From: Sulfurospirillum sp. UBA4058
Lineage (GTDB): Bacteria > Campylobacterota > Campylobacteria > Campylobacterales > Sulfurospirillaceae
Assembly: GCA_002382085.1 (NCBI GenBank)
Contig: DFZK01000010.1
Coordinates: forward strand, 124,001-188,000
Direction of reading: 5' to 3'
Length of the DNA stretch: 64,000 nt
Under the pieces are notes generated by a model that saw only the letters and a list, made by a program, of their open reading frames with translations, had not been told where the DNA came from and ran no database searches. A program made the translations under genes and the position numbers. Below are positions 8,807 to 17,950 of this stretch, in pieces; position 1 is the first letter of the stretch, and each line of letters opens with the position of its first letter.

Positions 8807-9637
8807 TTAGATTACAGTTTTGTGCGTAATCTTCATTGAAAAATCAAGCCATGTCGCATGATGAATCAAACTACCGCTACTAATCGCATCGACGCCCGTT
8901 TGCGCATATAAGACGATATTTTCCTTCGTGATATTACCGCTTGCCTCTAAAAGCACGTGAGGAAAAAACTGTTTTTTATAGGCGACCACTTCACGGATCG
9001 TATCGTGAGACATATTATCGCACATCACGATATCGGCGCCGCATTGCATTGCAAATTGTGCAAATTCGGCCGTTTCGCACTCGATTTCTATCTTACATGT
9101 AAAGGGAAGTTTCTCTCTCGCTTCCTCGATAAATCGCTTCAAATCGTCGATGGTTTGTAGATGCGTGTCTTTAAGCATCAAACAATCATCGAGTCCCATG
9201 CGATGGTTATTACCGCCGCCGCAACGAATCGCGTATTTTTCGAAAATACGTAAATGGGGTCTTGTTTTACGCGTATCTAAAAGTTTGAGCGTATACCCTT
9301 CCAAAACTTTTTTATACGAAGCAACGTTGCTCGCGATGCCGCTAGCATGTTGCATGAGATTTAAAATCACGCGTTCACATCGCAAAATATGAGTCGACTT
9401 TCCCTCAATGAGAGCGACTAAGTCGCCTTTATGAAGCGCGTCGCCGTCTTCAAAATAAAACGTAATATCGAGTTTGTTCATTTTGCACAACGCTTTAACG
9501 TACGGTTTTCCGGCAAAAACGCCTTCGTCTTTACACACGATTTTAGCCGTAGCAAAACTCTCTTTCCCGACCAACGCAAATAAATCGCCTCTGCCGACGT
9601 CTTCTTCCAACGCCTTCTTCACAAACGCTTTAATCAT
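8807..9637 (-). CDS. nadC: Nicotinate-nucleotide pyrophosphorylase (quinolinate phosphoribosyltransferase)
   Basis: NadC converts quinolinate and PRPP to nicotinate mononucleotide in NAD synthesis. Typical segments are LEEDVGRGDLF at the start, LDTRKTRPHLR near residue 118, the GGGNNHRMGLDD motif near 139, and CDNMS near 208. The length of 276 residues is normal. Its ATG overlaps the nadA stop by 4 nt, so the two sequential enzymes are translationally coupled. One copy of the dispersed palindrome lies inside it at 9093-9102, read as FTCK. No nadB is adjacent, so the source of iminoaspartate lies elsewhere. Confidence 0.96.
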   Translation of the reverse strand: MIKAFVKKALEEDVGRGDLFALVGKESFATAKIVCKDEGVFAGKPYVKALCKMNKLDITFYFEDGDALHKGDLVALIEGKSTHILRCERVILNLMQHASGIASNVASYKKVLEGYTLKLLDTRKTRPHLRIFEKYAIRCGGGNNHRMGLDDCLMLKDTHLQTIDDLKRFIEEAREKLPFTCKIEIECETAEFAQFAMQCGADIVMCDNMSHDTIREVVAYKKQFFPHVLLEASGNITKENIVLYAQTGVDAISSGSLIHHATWLDFSMKITHKTVI

Positions 9638-10626
9638 AGCTCAAACATCCTATTAAGGGCTTTGTGCGCCCAAAGTCGCGTCTCTTCCGAAATCGATATT
9701 TCATTATCGAATCGTCCTTCTTGAATACCGATAAGCGTACGATAGACGTCTTCTAGCGTCGTTTCGTTCATGGTCGGGCACTCAGGCTTACTGGACGAAA
9801 GAACATACGTATTTTCCTGACGCAAACGTTGGATCATATTGTATTCGGTACCGATCGCCACCTTCTGCTCTTTAGGGAGCTTGGTAACGAAATCGATGAT
9901 TTGGCTGGTCGATCCGACAAAATCGGATTGATCGCACACTTCGGGTTTGCATTCGGGATGCGTGACGATTAAAATATCCGGATACTTCGCACGGTAAAAG
10001 GCAATATCTTCGACGTCAAAAAGCTGGTGTACCGAACAAAACCCGTTGTAACAGATAATATCCGCCGCCCTTGGATCGCTTCCGTCTCCGATAACGCAAG
10101 AACGTAATCCCATCTCTTTCGCAATATTTTGCCCCAAACAACGATCGGGTACGAAGAGGATTTTTTGACCGCTTTCACGCGCTTTGACGATAATCTTTTT
10201 GGCATTGGAGCTGGTACACACGTATCCGCCCATTTTCCCGACGGCCGCTTTTACTTCCGCCGAAGAGTTAATGTACGTTACGGGCAAAATCTCTTCTTTG
10301 GCAATACCCGCTTCTTCCATGATGCGTACGTTTTGGTCGAAATATTCTACATCGATCATACGCGCCATGGCACAACAGGCGATTTTGGGCATCATCACGC
10401 GTTTATTCGGTGCTAAAATTTTAACGCTTTGCCCCATAAACCCTACACCGCAAAAGACTAAATTCGGATTGACGTCATTGGCGGCCCATTGAGCAAGTTG
10501 CAACGAATCTCCCGTAAAATCGGCTAATTCAAAAACTTCGTCTTTTTGATAAAAGTGGGCAACGATACTGACATGTAAGGTTTTTTTGAGTTCTAAAATC
10601 GCTGCTTTTAACGCTTGATGATCCAT
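9634..10626 (-). CDS. nadA: Quinolinate synthase
   Basis: NadA is the [4Fe-4S] enzyme that condenses iminoaspartate with dihydroxyacetone phosphate. Diagnostic segments are VAHFYQKDEVFELADFTGDSL cut short here to its core AHFYQKDEV, the VFCGVGFMGQSVKIL region near residue 58, the VCTSSNA motif near residue 136, and HPECKPEVCD near residue 224. The three cluster cysteines expected for the family are in these segments. The length of 330 residues is normal. It is the first gene of nadA-nadC and is divergent from plsY across a 107-nt gap. Confidence 0.96.
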   Translation of the reverse strand: MDHQALKAAILELKKTLHVSIVAHFYQKDEVFELADFTGDSLQLAQWAANDVNPNLVFCGVGFMGQSVKILAPNKRVMMPKIACCAMARMIDVEYFDQNVRIMEEAGIAKEEILPVTYINSSAEVKAAVGKMGGYVCTSSNAKKIIVKARESGQKILFVPDRCLGQNIAKEMGLRSCVIGDGSDPRAADIICYNGFCSVHQLFDVEDIAFYRAKYPDILIVTHPECKPEVCDQSDFVGSTSQIIDFVTKLPKEQKVAIGTEYNMIQRLRQENTYVLSSSKPECPTMNETTLEDVYRTLIGIQEGRFDNEISISEETRLWAHKALNRMFEL

Positions 10627-10712
10627 GCTCCCATCCTTTGACTATCTCGAAAAATCGCATTATAGCGTTAAAGGAATAATAACAAAATAATTGCTATACT
10701 GCCCGCATCATC

Positions 10713-10722
10713 TTACATGTAA
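10713..10722. repeat. Dispersed palindrome copy in the nadA/plsY divergent gap
   Basis: An exact TTACATGTAA, extended on the right as AAGG, lies 11 bases before the plsY GTG start. It may overlap the plsY ribosome-binding site AAGGA (10721-10725). It belongs to the palindrome family described for the whole window. Whether it regulates nadA or plsY cannot be told from sequence. Confidence 0.7.
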
Positions 10723-10733
10723 GGACAACGTTC

Positions 10734-11360
10734 GTGGAGTTTTTGTTTAATATCAACGTTCAATTTTATATCTTAGCCTATCTGATCGGCGGTATTCCGT
10801 TTGGTTTAGTGTTGGCTAAAACACTTACGGGAAAAGATATTCGAGAAAGCGGAAGCGGAAGTATCGGCGCGACGAATGTTCTTCGCGTTTTAAAAGAGAG
10901 CAATCCGACGTTGGCGAAAAAATTGGCTATTTTAACCGTCGTATGCGATGCATTGAAAGGCATCGTCGTCCTTTTGATCGCAAAAGCACTAGGACTCGAG
11001 AGTGATACGCTTTGGGCGATTGCCGTTTTTGCGGTTATCGGGCATTGCTACAGTCCTTACCTTAAATTTGAAGGAGGCAAAGGGGTCGCAACGGGCGCAG
11101 GCGTACTGTTCGTAATGCTTCCTTTAGAGACCTTCATCGCGTTCATCGTTTGGTTCATCGTAGGCAAAGGGCTTAAAATCTCTTCGATCTCTTCGCTGTC
11201 GGCACTTTTAACGCTGATCGTCGCATCGTATTGGATAACACCCGATATGCACGGCATTCATTCGCATGCACCGCTCTATCTCATCGCGTTCATCATTGTC
11301 TACAAGCATATCCCTAATATTATACGACTCCTTCAAGGCAAAGAAGCTAAAGTCGTCTAA
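10734..11360 (+). CDS. plsY: Acyl-phosphate:glycerol-3-phosphate acyltransferase
   Basis: PlsY moves the acyl group from acyl-phosphate to glycerol-3-phosphate at the inner membrane, the first step of phospholipid synthesis. The partner PlsX is encoded at 19839-20834 in this window. Motifs include YLIGGIPFGLVLAK, the GSGSIGATNVLR serine/asparagine motif near residue 40, and LKFEGGKGVATGAG near residue 108. There are about five membrane segments in 208 residues. The start is GTG at 10734 with AAGGA nine bases upstream. Its stop overlaps the folB start (TAATG). Confidence 0.96.
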   Translation: MEFLFNINVQFYILAYLIGGIPFGLVLAKTLTGKDIRESGSGSIGATNVLRVLKESNPTLAKKLAILTVVCDALKGIVVLLIAKALGLESDTLWAIAVFAVIGHCYSPYLKFEGGKGVATGAGVLFVMLPLETFIAFIVWFIVGKGLKISSISSLSALLTLIVASYWITPDMHGIHSHAPLYLIAFIIVYKHIPNIIRLLQGKEAKVV

Positions 11361-11695
11361 TGCGTATCCTCATCAAAGAGCTTCGGTTTGAAACCATCAT
11401 CGGCATTTTGGAAAAGGAACGTTTAACGCCTCAGCCGGTCGTCTTACATGTCACAATCGACTATGCCTATCAAACGGGCTCTTTTATCGATTATGCCGAA
11501 GTCGTCACTTTTTTAGAAGAAACGATGCAACGTGAACGCTATTATTTGATTGAAGAAGCTATTGAAGATTTATTGCAAAAAGTATTGGAAAAATATCCGT
11601 CGATCGAGAAAGTAAAACTCACTCTTCTCAAACCTACGATCTTAGCAAATGCCGTCGTTGGGCTTACGCAGAAAATCAAACGCAATAAAAATTAA
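11360..11695 (+). CDS. folB: Dihydroneopterin aldolase
   Basis: FolB releases glycolaldehyde from dihydroneopterin in folate synthesis. The 111-residue protein opens with IKELRFETIIGILEKERLTPQ, close to the family's short opening, and has VLHVTIDY, DYAEVV and LIEEAIEDL segments that match the tunnel-fold aldolase. It overlaps plsY by one base and precedes the response-regulator gene. The palindrome variant TTACATGTCA at 11444 encodes the LHV in VLHVTI. Family confidence is good despite the short length. Confidence 0.85.
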   Translation: MRILIKELRFETIIGILEKERLTPQPVVLHVTIDYAYQTGSFIDYAEVVTFLEETMQRERYYLIEEAIEDLLQKVLEKYPSIEKVKLTLLKPTILANAVVGLTQKIKRNKN

Positions 11696-11735
11696 ATTCT
11701 CATTAAAAAAACTTTAAATCTAGCTAAAGTTGTGG

Positions 11736-11741
11736 TATAAT
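11736..11741 (+). promoter_or_regulatory. Likely -10 box of the response-regulator operon
   Basis: A perfect TATAAT, preceded by TGTGG, sits 34 bases before the regulator start in an AT-rich gap. Campylobacterota sigma-70 promoters often lack a clear -35 and none is obvious here. A ribosome-binding site AAGGA precedes the ATG at 11775. Confidence 0.6.
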
Positions 11742-11774
11742 CCCGTTTAAATTTTAGCAACTAAGGATTTTATA

Positions 11775-12446
11775 ATGCGAATTTTAATCGTAGAAGATGA
11801 AGTAACCCTCAATAAAACCATTGCCGAAGGTTTGCAAGAATTCGGCTACCAAACCGATAGTTCCGAAAATTATAAAGACGCCGAATACTACATTGGTATT
11901 CGAAATTACGACCTTGTACTAACGGATTGGATGCTACCCGACGGCGACGGCGTCGATCTTATTAACCTCATTAAGCAAAAATCGCCTCGTACCGCAGCCG
12001 TGATTATCTCTGCCAAAGACGATAAAGAGAGCGAAATCAAAGCTTTGAAAGCCGGTGCAGACGATTATATCCGCAAACCGTTTGATTTTGATATTTTAGT
12101 CGCACGCATTGAAGCGCGTTTACGTTTCGGCGGTACGAACGTCATTAAAATAGATGATCTTACCATTGATCCGGATGAAGAAAAAATTACGTATAAAGGT
12201 CAAGAGATCGAGCTAAAAGGCAAACCGTTTGAAGTGCTAACGCATCTTGCGCGCCACAGCGATCAAATCGTCTCCAAAGAGCAACTTTTAGACGCTATTT
12301 GGGAAGAGCCCGAGCTCGTTACGCCAAACGTCATCGAAGTTGCCATTAACCAAATTCGCCAAAAAATGGACAAACCGTTGGAAATCTCCACGATTGAAAC
12401 CGTTAGACGAAGAGGTTATCGATTTTGCTTTCCCAAAAAAGTATAA
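11775..12446 (+). CDS. OmpR/PhoB-type response regulator, CosR/HsrA orthologue with intact receiver
   Basis: The 223-residue protein has a receiver domain (1-118) and a winged-helix DNA-binding domain (about 125-222). The DNA-binding half, including GKPFEVLTHLARH, QIVSKEQLLDAIWEEPE and NVIEVAINQIRQKMDKP, is nearly the sequence I recall for Helicobacter HsrA (HP1043) and Campylobacter CosR, essential orphan regulators of oxidative-stress and central metabolism. Unlike those, this receiver has a full phosphorylation site: acidic pocket near residues 7-9, Asp51 in LTDWMLPDGDG, Ser79 and Lys101. A kinase gene overlaps its 3' end. Orthology is strongly supported; control by phosphorylation is inferred. 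Confidence 0.9.
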   Translation: MRILIVEDEVTLNKTIAEGLQEFGYQTDSSENYKDAEYYIGIRNYDLVLTDWMLPDGDGVDLINLIKQKSPRTAAVIISAKDDKESEIKALKAGADDYIRKPFDFDILVARIEARLRFGGTNVIKIDDLTIDPDEEKITYKGQEIELKGKPFEVLTHLARHSDQIVSKEQLLDAIWEEPELVTPNVIEVAINQIRQKMDKPLEISTIETVRRRGYRFCFPKKV

Positions 12447-13735
12447 GAGATAGTTTTATTTTACAATTAGTGTCCGCTTCGGCGACACTGATTGTAATTT
12501 TTTCCGTTATTCTCTACAATTACATCAAAATCTCCATTTTTGAAGACATTATTCAAGAATTGACCAAACAGGCTCAAATTATTGCGACTTCACGCGTCAG
12601 CTCGATCGAACGTATGGGAATTAATATTTTCGATCCATCTCTTAGTTCCATCAATCGACCCTCCGACGTCCAAGTGACCATCGCAATACGCGTCAATCAG
12701 CCTGATATTGCCGCATTTGAGCAAAGCGAACAAAACGGAGAAAACTTTTTAACGATTTTTTATCCGTTGGAAAATCGCCAGCACCATTTTATTTCAATTA
12801 CCAAAAATATTTCCAATACCTACGTTTTACTCGATAAAATTTTAAAAAACATCTTGATTATCAACTTAACGGCAATCTTTCTCATCCTTTTTTACGCACT
12901 TTTTCTTTCACGCATGCTCGTTTTACCGATACGCTCTTTGACGAGTAAACTTGCCGGTATGAATGAAAACTTTTTACAAAAGATCAACACGCAAAAGCTC
13001 CCTAACGAATTTTTGCCCTTAGGCAATAGCATTAATAAACTCGTTGAACGTATTCAGATTTTCGTCAATTCTCAAAAAGAACTTTTTATCGGCGCGGCAC
13101 ATGAACTCAAAACACCGCTTGCCGTTATGAAAACCAAAAACGAAGTCACACTCTTAAAACCCAGAGAAAACGAAAAATACGTCGAAACGCTTAAAAGTAA
13201 CAATCAAACCATTAACGATATGAATAAAATGATTAGTAATATTTTAGAGATCGGACGCCAAGAGGGAGCCCAATTTGAAAAACCCGTCGAAATCGATTTG
13301 ATCGGCTTTTTGAAAGAACAAATCACTAACTACACGATTTTAGCAAAAATGGAAGAAAAAGAGATCGTCGAAGAGATCGCACCCGAACAATACAAAATCT
13401 TGACGCAACCGACTCTTTTAATGCATATCTTGCAAAATTTTGTCCAAAATGCCGTTAAATTTACACCCAAAGGCGGTAAGATTACGATTCGATCGTACCT
13501 CAATAAAGACGGATTTTTTATTCACGTCATCGACGAAGGTATCGGTATCGACGAAAGTAAAGATCTCTTTGCACCTTTTAAACGCTACGGAAATCAAACG
13601 GGAGCCGGATTAGGACTCTTTCTTGCTAAAAATGCCGCAGATGCTATCGGTGCTCGTATTTCACTCAAAAATCGCGATGACGCGCAAGGTACGATTGCAA
13701 CGCTCCTGCTTCCCTTACGAAAACACGCTCTTTAA
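12425..13735 (+). CDS. Sensor histidine kinase paired with the CosR/HsrA-type regulator
   Basis: A 436-residue membrane kinase with two transmembrane segments (about 10-32 and 143-163) flanking a periplasmic sensor of about 110 residues with no recognised domain. A HAMP-like linker follows, then the phosphoacceptor motif with His226 (AAHELKTPLAVMK). The ATPase domain has the N box NFVQNAVKFTP, G1 DEGIGIDE and G2 GAGLGLFLAKNAA. The start is TTG at 12425, inside the regulator gene with a 22-nt overlap, so coupled translation is likely. The partner is almost certainly the regulator just upstream. Confidence 0.9.
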   Translation: MLSQKSIRDSFILQLVSASATLIVIFSVILYNYIKISIFEDIIQELTKQAQIIATSRVSSIERMGINIFDPSLSSINRPSDVQVTIAIRVNQPDIAAFEQSEQNGENFLTIFYPLENRQHHFISITKNISNTYVLLDKILKNILIINLTAIFLILFYALFLSRMLVLPIRSLTSKLAGMNENFLQKINTQKLPNEFLPLGNSINKLVERIQIFVNSQKELFIGAAHELKTPLAVMKTKNEVTLLKPRENEKYVETLKSNNQTINDMNKMISNILEIGRQEGAQFEKPVEIDLIGFLKEQITNYTILAKMEEKEIVEEIAPEQYKILTQPTLLMHILQNFVQNAVKFTPKGGKITIRSYLNKDGFFIHVIDEGIGIDESKDLFAPFKRYGNQTGAGLGLFLAKNAADAIGARISLKNRDDAQGTIATLLLPLRKHAL

Positions 13736-13802
13736 ATTTCGTTAAAGTATTTTTAGTGTATAAACTCGTCAACAAAATTGACTTTAGTCGTAAGGAAAGC
13801 CA

Positions 13803-14054
13803 ATGTCTTTAATGATTACCGAAGAGTGTATCGCCTGTGATGCGTGTCGCGACGAATGTCCAAACGGAGCGATCGAAGAATCCGATCCGATTTATATTAT
13901 CGATCCAGATGTCTGTACCGAGTGTGTAGGTCACTATGACGAACCGGCGTGTATCTCGGTGTGCCCCGTAGAGTGTATTATTCCCGATCCCGATAATATC
14001 GAGAGCGTCGAAGAACTTAAACTCAAATACGAACAACTTAACAGCGACAATTAA
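13803..14054 (+). CDS. 2[4Fe-4S] ferredoxin (YfhL/Alvin type)
   Basis: The 83-residue protein has two cluster motifs. The first is CIACDACRDECP; the second begins CTECVGHYDEPACISVCP, with the extended loop between cysteines typical of Allochromatium-type ferredoxins, and a short C-terminal helix follows. It carries electrons in the cytoplasm; the partner enzyme is not evident. A GGAAAG site precedes the ATG. Its stop overlaps the ppx start by one base, an order also found near cosR in Campylobacter (recalled). A related ferredoxin lies at 21919-22203. Confidence 0.93.
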   Translation: MSLMITEECIACDACRDECPNGAIEESDPIYIIDPDVCTECVGHYDEPACISVCPVECIIPDPDNIESVEELKLKYEQLNSDN

Positions 14055-15526
14055 TGTCTAAACGAACGGCCATTATTGATATCGGATCCAACTCCGCTCG
14101 AATGGCTATTTTTGAGAAAAGCAGTCGTTTTGCTTTTCATTTGATCCATGAAACCAAAAGTCGTGTTAGAATCGGAGAGGGTGCCTATAATTTTAACGGT
14201 GTTCTACAAGAACCCGCTTTAAAACGTGCTTATATCGCATTGGAAGAATTCGGGCATATTATTAAAAGCTTTCAATGTACGAAAACGCTTTGCCTCGCAA
14301 CTTCCGCCCTTCGCGACGCACCCAATGCCGCTGCTTTCATTCGTAAAATCCACTCGGAACTTAATATTCAAATTAAAATTATTGAAGGTCCGAAAGAGGC
14401 CTATTACGGTGCTATCGGGGCATTGAATTACCTTAAAGAGTTAAAAGACGCCGTCACGATCGATATCGGAGGAGGCTCAACGGAACTGGCTAAAATCGAG
14501 AACGGGACGGTTGTCGAAACCGTTTCACTCAATATCGGTACGGTTCGCCTTAAAGAACTGTTTTTCGATAAAAAAATTCCGCTACAAAACGTTCGCGCTT
14601 TTATCCAGCAAGAAATAGAAAAAATTCCGCAACATTTTAACGCCCATGCAATGATCGGTATCGGCGGAACCTTACGCTCGCTTTCAAAAATCATTATGGA
14701 GCGCATGAATTATCCTCTCAAAACCGTTCACGGTTTTGAATACGAGGTAGAGGAATATGCAGAGTTTATCGATGCTATCGTTCATTCGGACGTTTTGGGG
14801 TTAAAAGACCTCGGAATTCGCAAAGACCGCCTTGATACGATGCGAGAAGGATGTATCATCTTCCAATCTATCTATCAAAAACTGGGAATTTCACATATTA
14901 TCACTAGCGGTGCAGGTATACGGGAAGGAGCTTATTTGTGCGATCTTTTACGCTCTTGCCGTCACAAGTTTCATCCGGAATTCAAATTGAGCCTTCGAAG
15001 CCTCAAAGATCGCTTTAGCATTGCCGAAAAAGAAAATCTTTTTATCAAACAAACGGCCTTAGCTCTCTTTGATGTATTGTTACCGATTCACGGTATCTCA
15101 TCAGACTATAAGCAAGAATTAGGCGTTGCGGCAGAACTTCATACGATCGGAACAAAACTCGGTTTTTACCAAAACCAACTACACAGTTTTTATTTCATCC
15201 TAAATAATCTCAATTACGGTTTTTCTCATGAACAAAAAATGCTAATTGCGATGTTGGTAAAGTATCATGTCAATAAATTACCGAGCGTGGAAGATATGCT
15301 CCTCTATAAAGCGTTACTACCCGATGTTCAAACCGTACAATGGCTGAGCTTTTTACTGGCTCTTTCTAGAGCTATCAATAGCGACTTACGCCAAAGCCCC
15401 GTGCTTTTAAGCTATCAGAACCACACGCTTACGATTCAAAGCCACAGTAAACTCTTTTTAGCAAAAGAGCAAATCAAACAACTGCTTAAACCCGCATCGT
15501 TTGCGATTATTATTAAATCTTTGTAG
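14054..15526 (+). CDS. ppx: Exopolyphosphatase / guanosine pentaphosphatase family
   Basis: The 490-residue ASKHA-fold phosphatase has the phosphate-1 motif IDIGSNSARMAIFE at the start, TSALRDAPNAAAF near residue 77, phosphate-2 DIGGGSTEL near 136, and GIGGTLRS near 200. A C-terminal helical HD-like region begins about residue 310. Such enzymes release phosphate from polyphosphate and may hydrolyse pppGpp; Campylobacter keeps both activities in two paralogues, so which one this is cannot be told. It ends the folB-regulator-kinase-ferredoxin-ppx row and converges on bamA. Confidence 0.9.
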   Translation: MSKRTAIIDIGSNSARMAIFEKSSRFAFHLIHETKSRVRIGEGAYNFNGVLQEPALKRAYIALEEFGHIIKSFQCTKTLCLATSALRDAPNAAAFIRKIHSELNIQIKIIEGPKEAYYGAIGALNYLKELKDAVTIDIGGGSTELAKIENGTVVETVSLNIGTVRLKELFFDKKIPLQNVRAFIQQEIEKIPQHFNAHAMIGIGGTLRSLSKIIMERMNYPLKTVHGFEYEVEEYAEFIDAIVHSDVLGLKDLGIRKDRLDTMREGCIIFQSIYQKLGISHIITSGAGIREGAYLCDLLRSCRHKFHPEFKLSLRSLKDRFSIAEKENLFIKQTALALFDVLLPIHGISSDYKQELGVAAELHTIGTKLGFYQNQLHSFYFILNNLNYGFSHEQKMLIAMLVKYHVNKLPSVEDMLLYKALLPDVQTVQWLSFLLALSRAINSDLRQSPVLLSYQNHTLTIQSHSKLFLAKEQIKQLLKPASFAIIIKSL

Positions 15527-15553
15527 AAAATAGAAGCGATCAAAAGAAGATTA

Positions 15554-15575
15554 AGAGGGTTTAAAAAAACCCTCT
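15554..15575. terminator. Bidirectional terminator between ppx and bamA
   Basis: AGAGGGTTT and AAACCCTCT form a perfect 9-bp stem around an AAAA loop in the gap between these convergent genes. A/T runs flank the stem in both orientations, so it can serve both transcripts. Confidence 0.85.
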
Positions 15576-15587
15576 AACATACGTAGC

Positions 15588-17834
15588 TTAAAATTTTTGT
15601 CCGATAGTGAATTCGAATGTCGCTGTTCGATCACCGGTTTCTTTCATCAAAGGTTCCGCGAAAATCAAGTTGATCGGTCCCAAAGGAGAAATCCACTCTA
15701 GTGCAAAACCGGTACCCGCTCGTTTAATATCCAAACTATCCTCACCGATCATACCGTAATCCAAAAAGAGAGCACCGCGCATTTTCAAACGCTCAATTAA
15801 CGGTATACTCATTTCAATAGAATTCACGAACATCGTGTTACCGCCGAGCAAGGTATCATGATCTTCCGGTGCTTTAGGGGCAATAGAATTAGATTCATAA
15901 CCGCGAATCGTACGTACACCGCCCATATAAAACTTTTCGCCGAAAGAGTATTTTTCGTCCGAGTCGTTAATCGCAAGGTATTTAAATTGTGCTTTATAAC
16001 GTAAAATTAAATCGTAATCGATTAAATCTTGCAATCCGTAATAAATAGCAAATTTATTTACGCTGCTCATAAATTTTTCATCACCGCCGAGACCTGCAAT
16101 TTCAAGCGTGGTGCTAGCCGTCATACCGCTACGTGGGAGATAATAGTCATCGGTGTTGTTGAAAGAAATTCCCGGAACGACAGAGCTCTTAATCGTTGTT
16201 TCATCCGTCCATAAAATATCTTTATATTTCGTATACAACAAATCGGTACTATCAATATCCAACTTACTTTGTTGAAGGATATACCCAAGAGAAACACCCC
16301 AGTTACGTGCTATTTTACGTCCTAAAACAATATTAAATCCGTATTTTTTCTCATCGTAATCAAAGTAGTCGTTATCGGCGGCATAAATTTTCCCGCTTAA
16401 ACTGTAAACCGAATCAAACAACCTTGGATTTGCAAGAGAAATTGCTCCGTTAAGTTCGCTATCACTTCTTTCAACGTCGATTCCGGCACGTAAACCCGAT
16501 CCAAAGATATTACCGTCGGAGAGGCTGGCACTCAAAAGCAATCCGTCGGAAGAACCGTAACCGATACCGCCGCTAATCGTCCCCGTCGAAGCCTCTTTAA
16601 CGTTAATCACTAAATCAACGCTATTTTTACTTAAACGCTCTTCTTTAATTTCGACGTCTTCAAAATAACCGGTTCGTTTTAACGCTTTTTTCGTATCATC
16701 CACGTCCGTACGGCTGTAAAGATCACCGTTTGCTAAATAAACCTCACGTCGAACGACACGATCGATCGTACGGCTATTGCCGGCAATACGTACGCTATTA
16801 ATATAAACTTTTTCACCTGGAACAACGTGATAAACGATATTCGCAATGTGATTTGCTTTGTCGTTTTTCACATCGGGAGAGACTTTAACGAAAGCATATC
16901 CGAGATCGGCAACTTTTGTTTCAATCAAAGTCATATCTTTACGCAATTTGGCAACGTTAAAGACTTTACCGTTTTGAAGGAACATCTCTTCGATAACCGC
17001 ATTGATGTCGATAAAGCCATCCGGAATATCAATATTGATCGTACCGACGTTGTACTGTTCGCCTTCGTTAATGCTGTATGCCAAATCGGCGGTATAACTG
17101 TCCATATACGTTCGAAGGAAAGGTTGACTGACTTCACAATCCAAATATCCTTTTTGCATGTACGTATCTTTGATACGAGCCGAATCATGCTCCAAATCGC
17201 CCGTACGTAATTTTCCGTCGTTAAAGCCCCACATCCACGGAAGCCATTCAGCCTCTTTATTGGCAATATTCGGTTCGACGTCATCATAATCGAGGGCTTT
17301 TGAACCGCATAAAGTCACTTTTTTAATGACGATATTTTCACCGCGGTTAATAGCAAAATCAAGTGAAATTGACAGTTTCTCACTCATCGGCGACGTTTTG
17401 ATCTCTACGACCGTGTCAAAATAGCCCTTGTCCTCATAAAATTTAATGATTTTGAGCTTAGAGCCTTCCGCACGTTCCGCATCGTACACTTCGCCCTTTT
17501 TAATGCCGGCAAGTTTGGCAATTTCGTCTTTATCGCTATCGCTAATACCTAAAAAATCGACTTTGGCAATAACCGGTTTTTCTTTCACGTGAAAGAGAAG
17601 CGCACCTTCACTGACTTCTTCAACCCAAACATCCTCAAAGTAGTTTTGTTTATAGAGTGTTTTGATCGCTTTATCGATCTTTTCCATATCGACGGAGTCG
17701 CCGGCTCTCATATCGATCATTTCCGAAGCCGTCTCAGGAGAGAGATGGATCAAACCGTCAAATTGAAGGCTTTTGAGTTGAGCCGCACACAACGAAGTGG
17801 CGACGACAAGAGACAACGCAGTTATTTTTTTCAT
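15588..17834 (-). CDS. bamA: Outer membrane protein assembly factor BamA
   Basis: BamA is the Omp85 barrel that inserts beta-barrel proteins into the outer membrane. The start chosen is ATG 17834, which gives a clean signal peptide (KKITALSLVVATSLCAA) and 748 residues; the frame is open to 17885 but that extension has no signal-like character. Five POTRA-type repeats fill about residues 20-345, followed by the 16-strand barrel. The conserved loop-6 motif is present as VRTIRGYESN, and the chain ends in aromatic Phe (GQKF). Its gene is divergent from tyrA. Confidence 0.96.
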   Translation of the reverse strand: MKKITALSLVVATSLCAAQLKSLQFDGLIHLSPETASEMIDMRAGDSVDMEKIDKAIKTLYKQNYFEDVWVEEVSEGALLFHVKEKPVIAKVDFLGISDSDKDEIAKLAGIKKGEVYDAERAEGSKLKIIKFYEDKGYFDTVVEIKTSPMSEKLSISLDFAINRGENIVIKKVTLCGSKALDYDDVEPNIANKEAEWLPWMWGFNDGKLRTGDLEHDSARIKDTYMQKGYLDCEVSQPFLRTYMDSYTADLAYSINEGEQYNVGTINIDIPDGFIDINAVIEEMFLQNGKVFNVAKLRKDMTLIETKVADLGYAFVKVSPDVKNDKANHIANIVYHVVPGEKVYINSVRIAGNSRTIDRVVRREVYLANGDLYSRTDVDDTKKALKRTGYFEDVEIKEERLSKNSVDLVINVKEASTGTISGGIGYGSSDGLLLSASLSDGNIFGSGLRAGIDVERSDSELNGAISLANPRLFDSVYSLSGKIYAADNDYFDYDEKKYGFNIVLGRKIARNWGVSLGYILQQSKLDIDSTDLLYTKYKDILWTDETTIKSSVVPGISFNNTDDYYLPRSGMTASTTLEIAGLGGDEKFMSSVNKFAIYYGLQDLIDYDLILRYKAQFKYLAINDSDEKYSFGEKFYMGGVRTIRGYESNSIAPKAPEDHDTLLGGNTMFVNSIEMSIPLIERLKMRGALFLDYGMIGEDSLDIKRAGTGFALEWISPLGPINLIFAEPLMKETGDRTATFEFTIGQKF

Positions 17835-17895
17835 ACTGATTCGCCCTAGAATATAATTTTTAGATATTTTCAAATATAATACCATCTCTAGAATT

Positions 17896-17925
17896 AAGTG
17901 CCTATTAAACCTTAAACAGGCACTT
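17896..17925. repeat. Inverted repeat in the bamA/tyrA divergent gap
   Basis: AAGTGCCT (17896-17903) and AGGCACTT (17918-17925) are perfect 8-bp arms around 14 bases. They lie 26 bases before the tyrA start and upstream of bamA. They could be an operator or a stem-loop in a leader transcript. No T-run follows on the plus strand, which argues against a terminator. Confidence 0.55.
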
Positions 17926-17950
17926 GGTGACAGTGAATAAAGGAGAAAAA

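Noticed and set aside
10129..10492. Plus-strand frames opposite nadA
   Set aside because: They are shadows of nadA and resemble no family.
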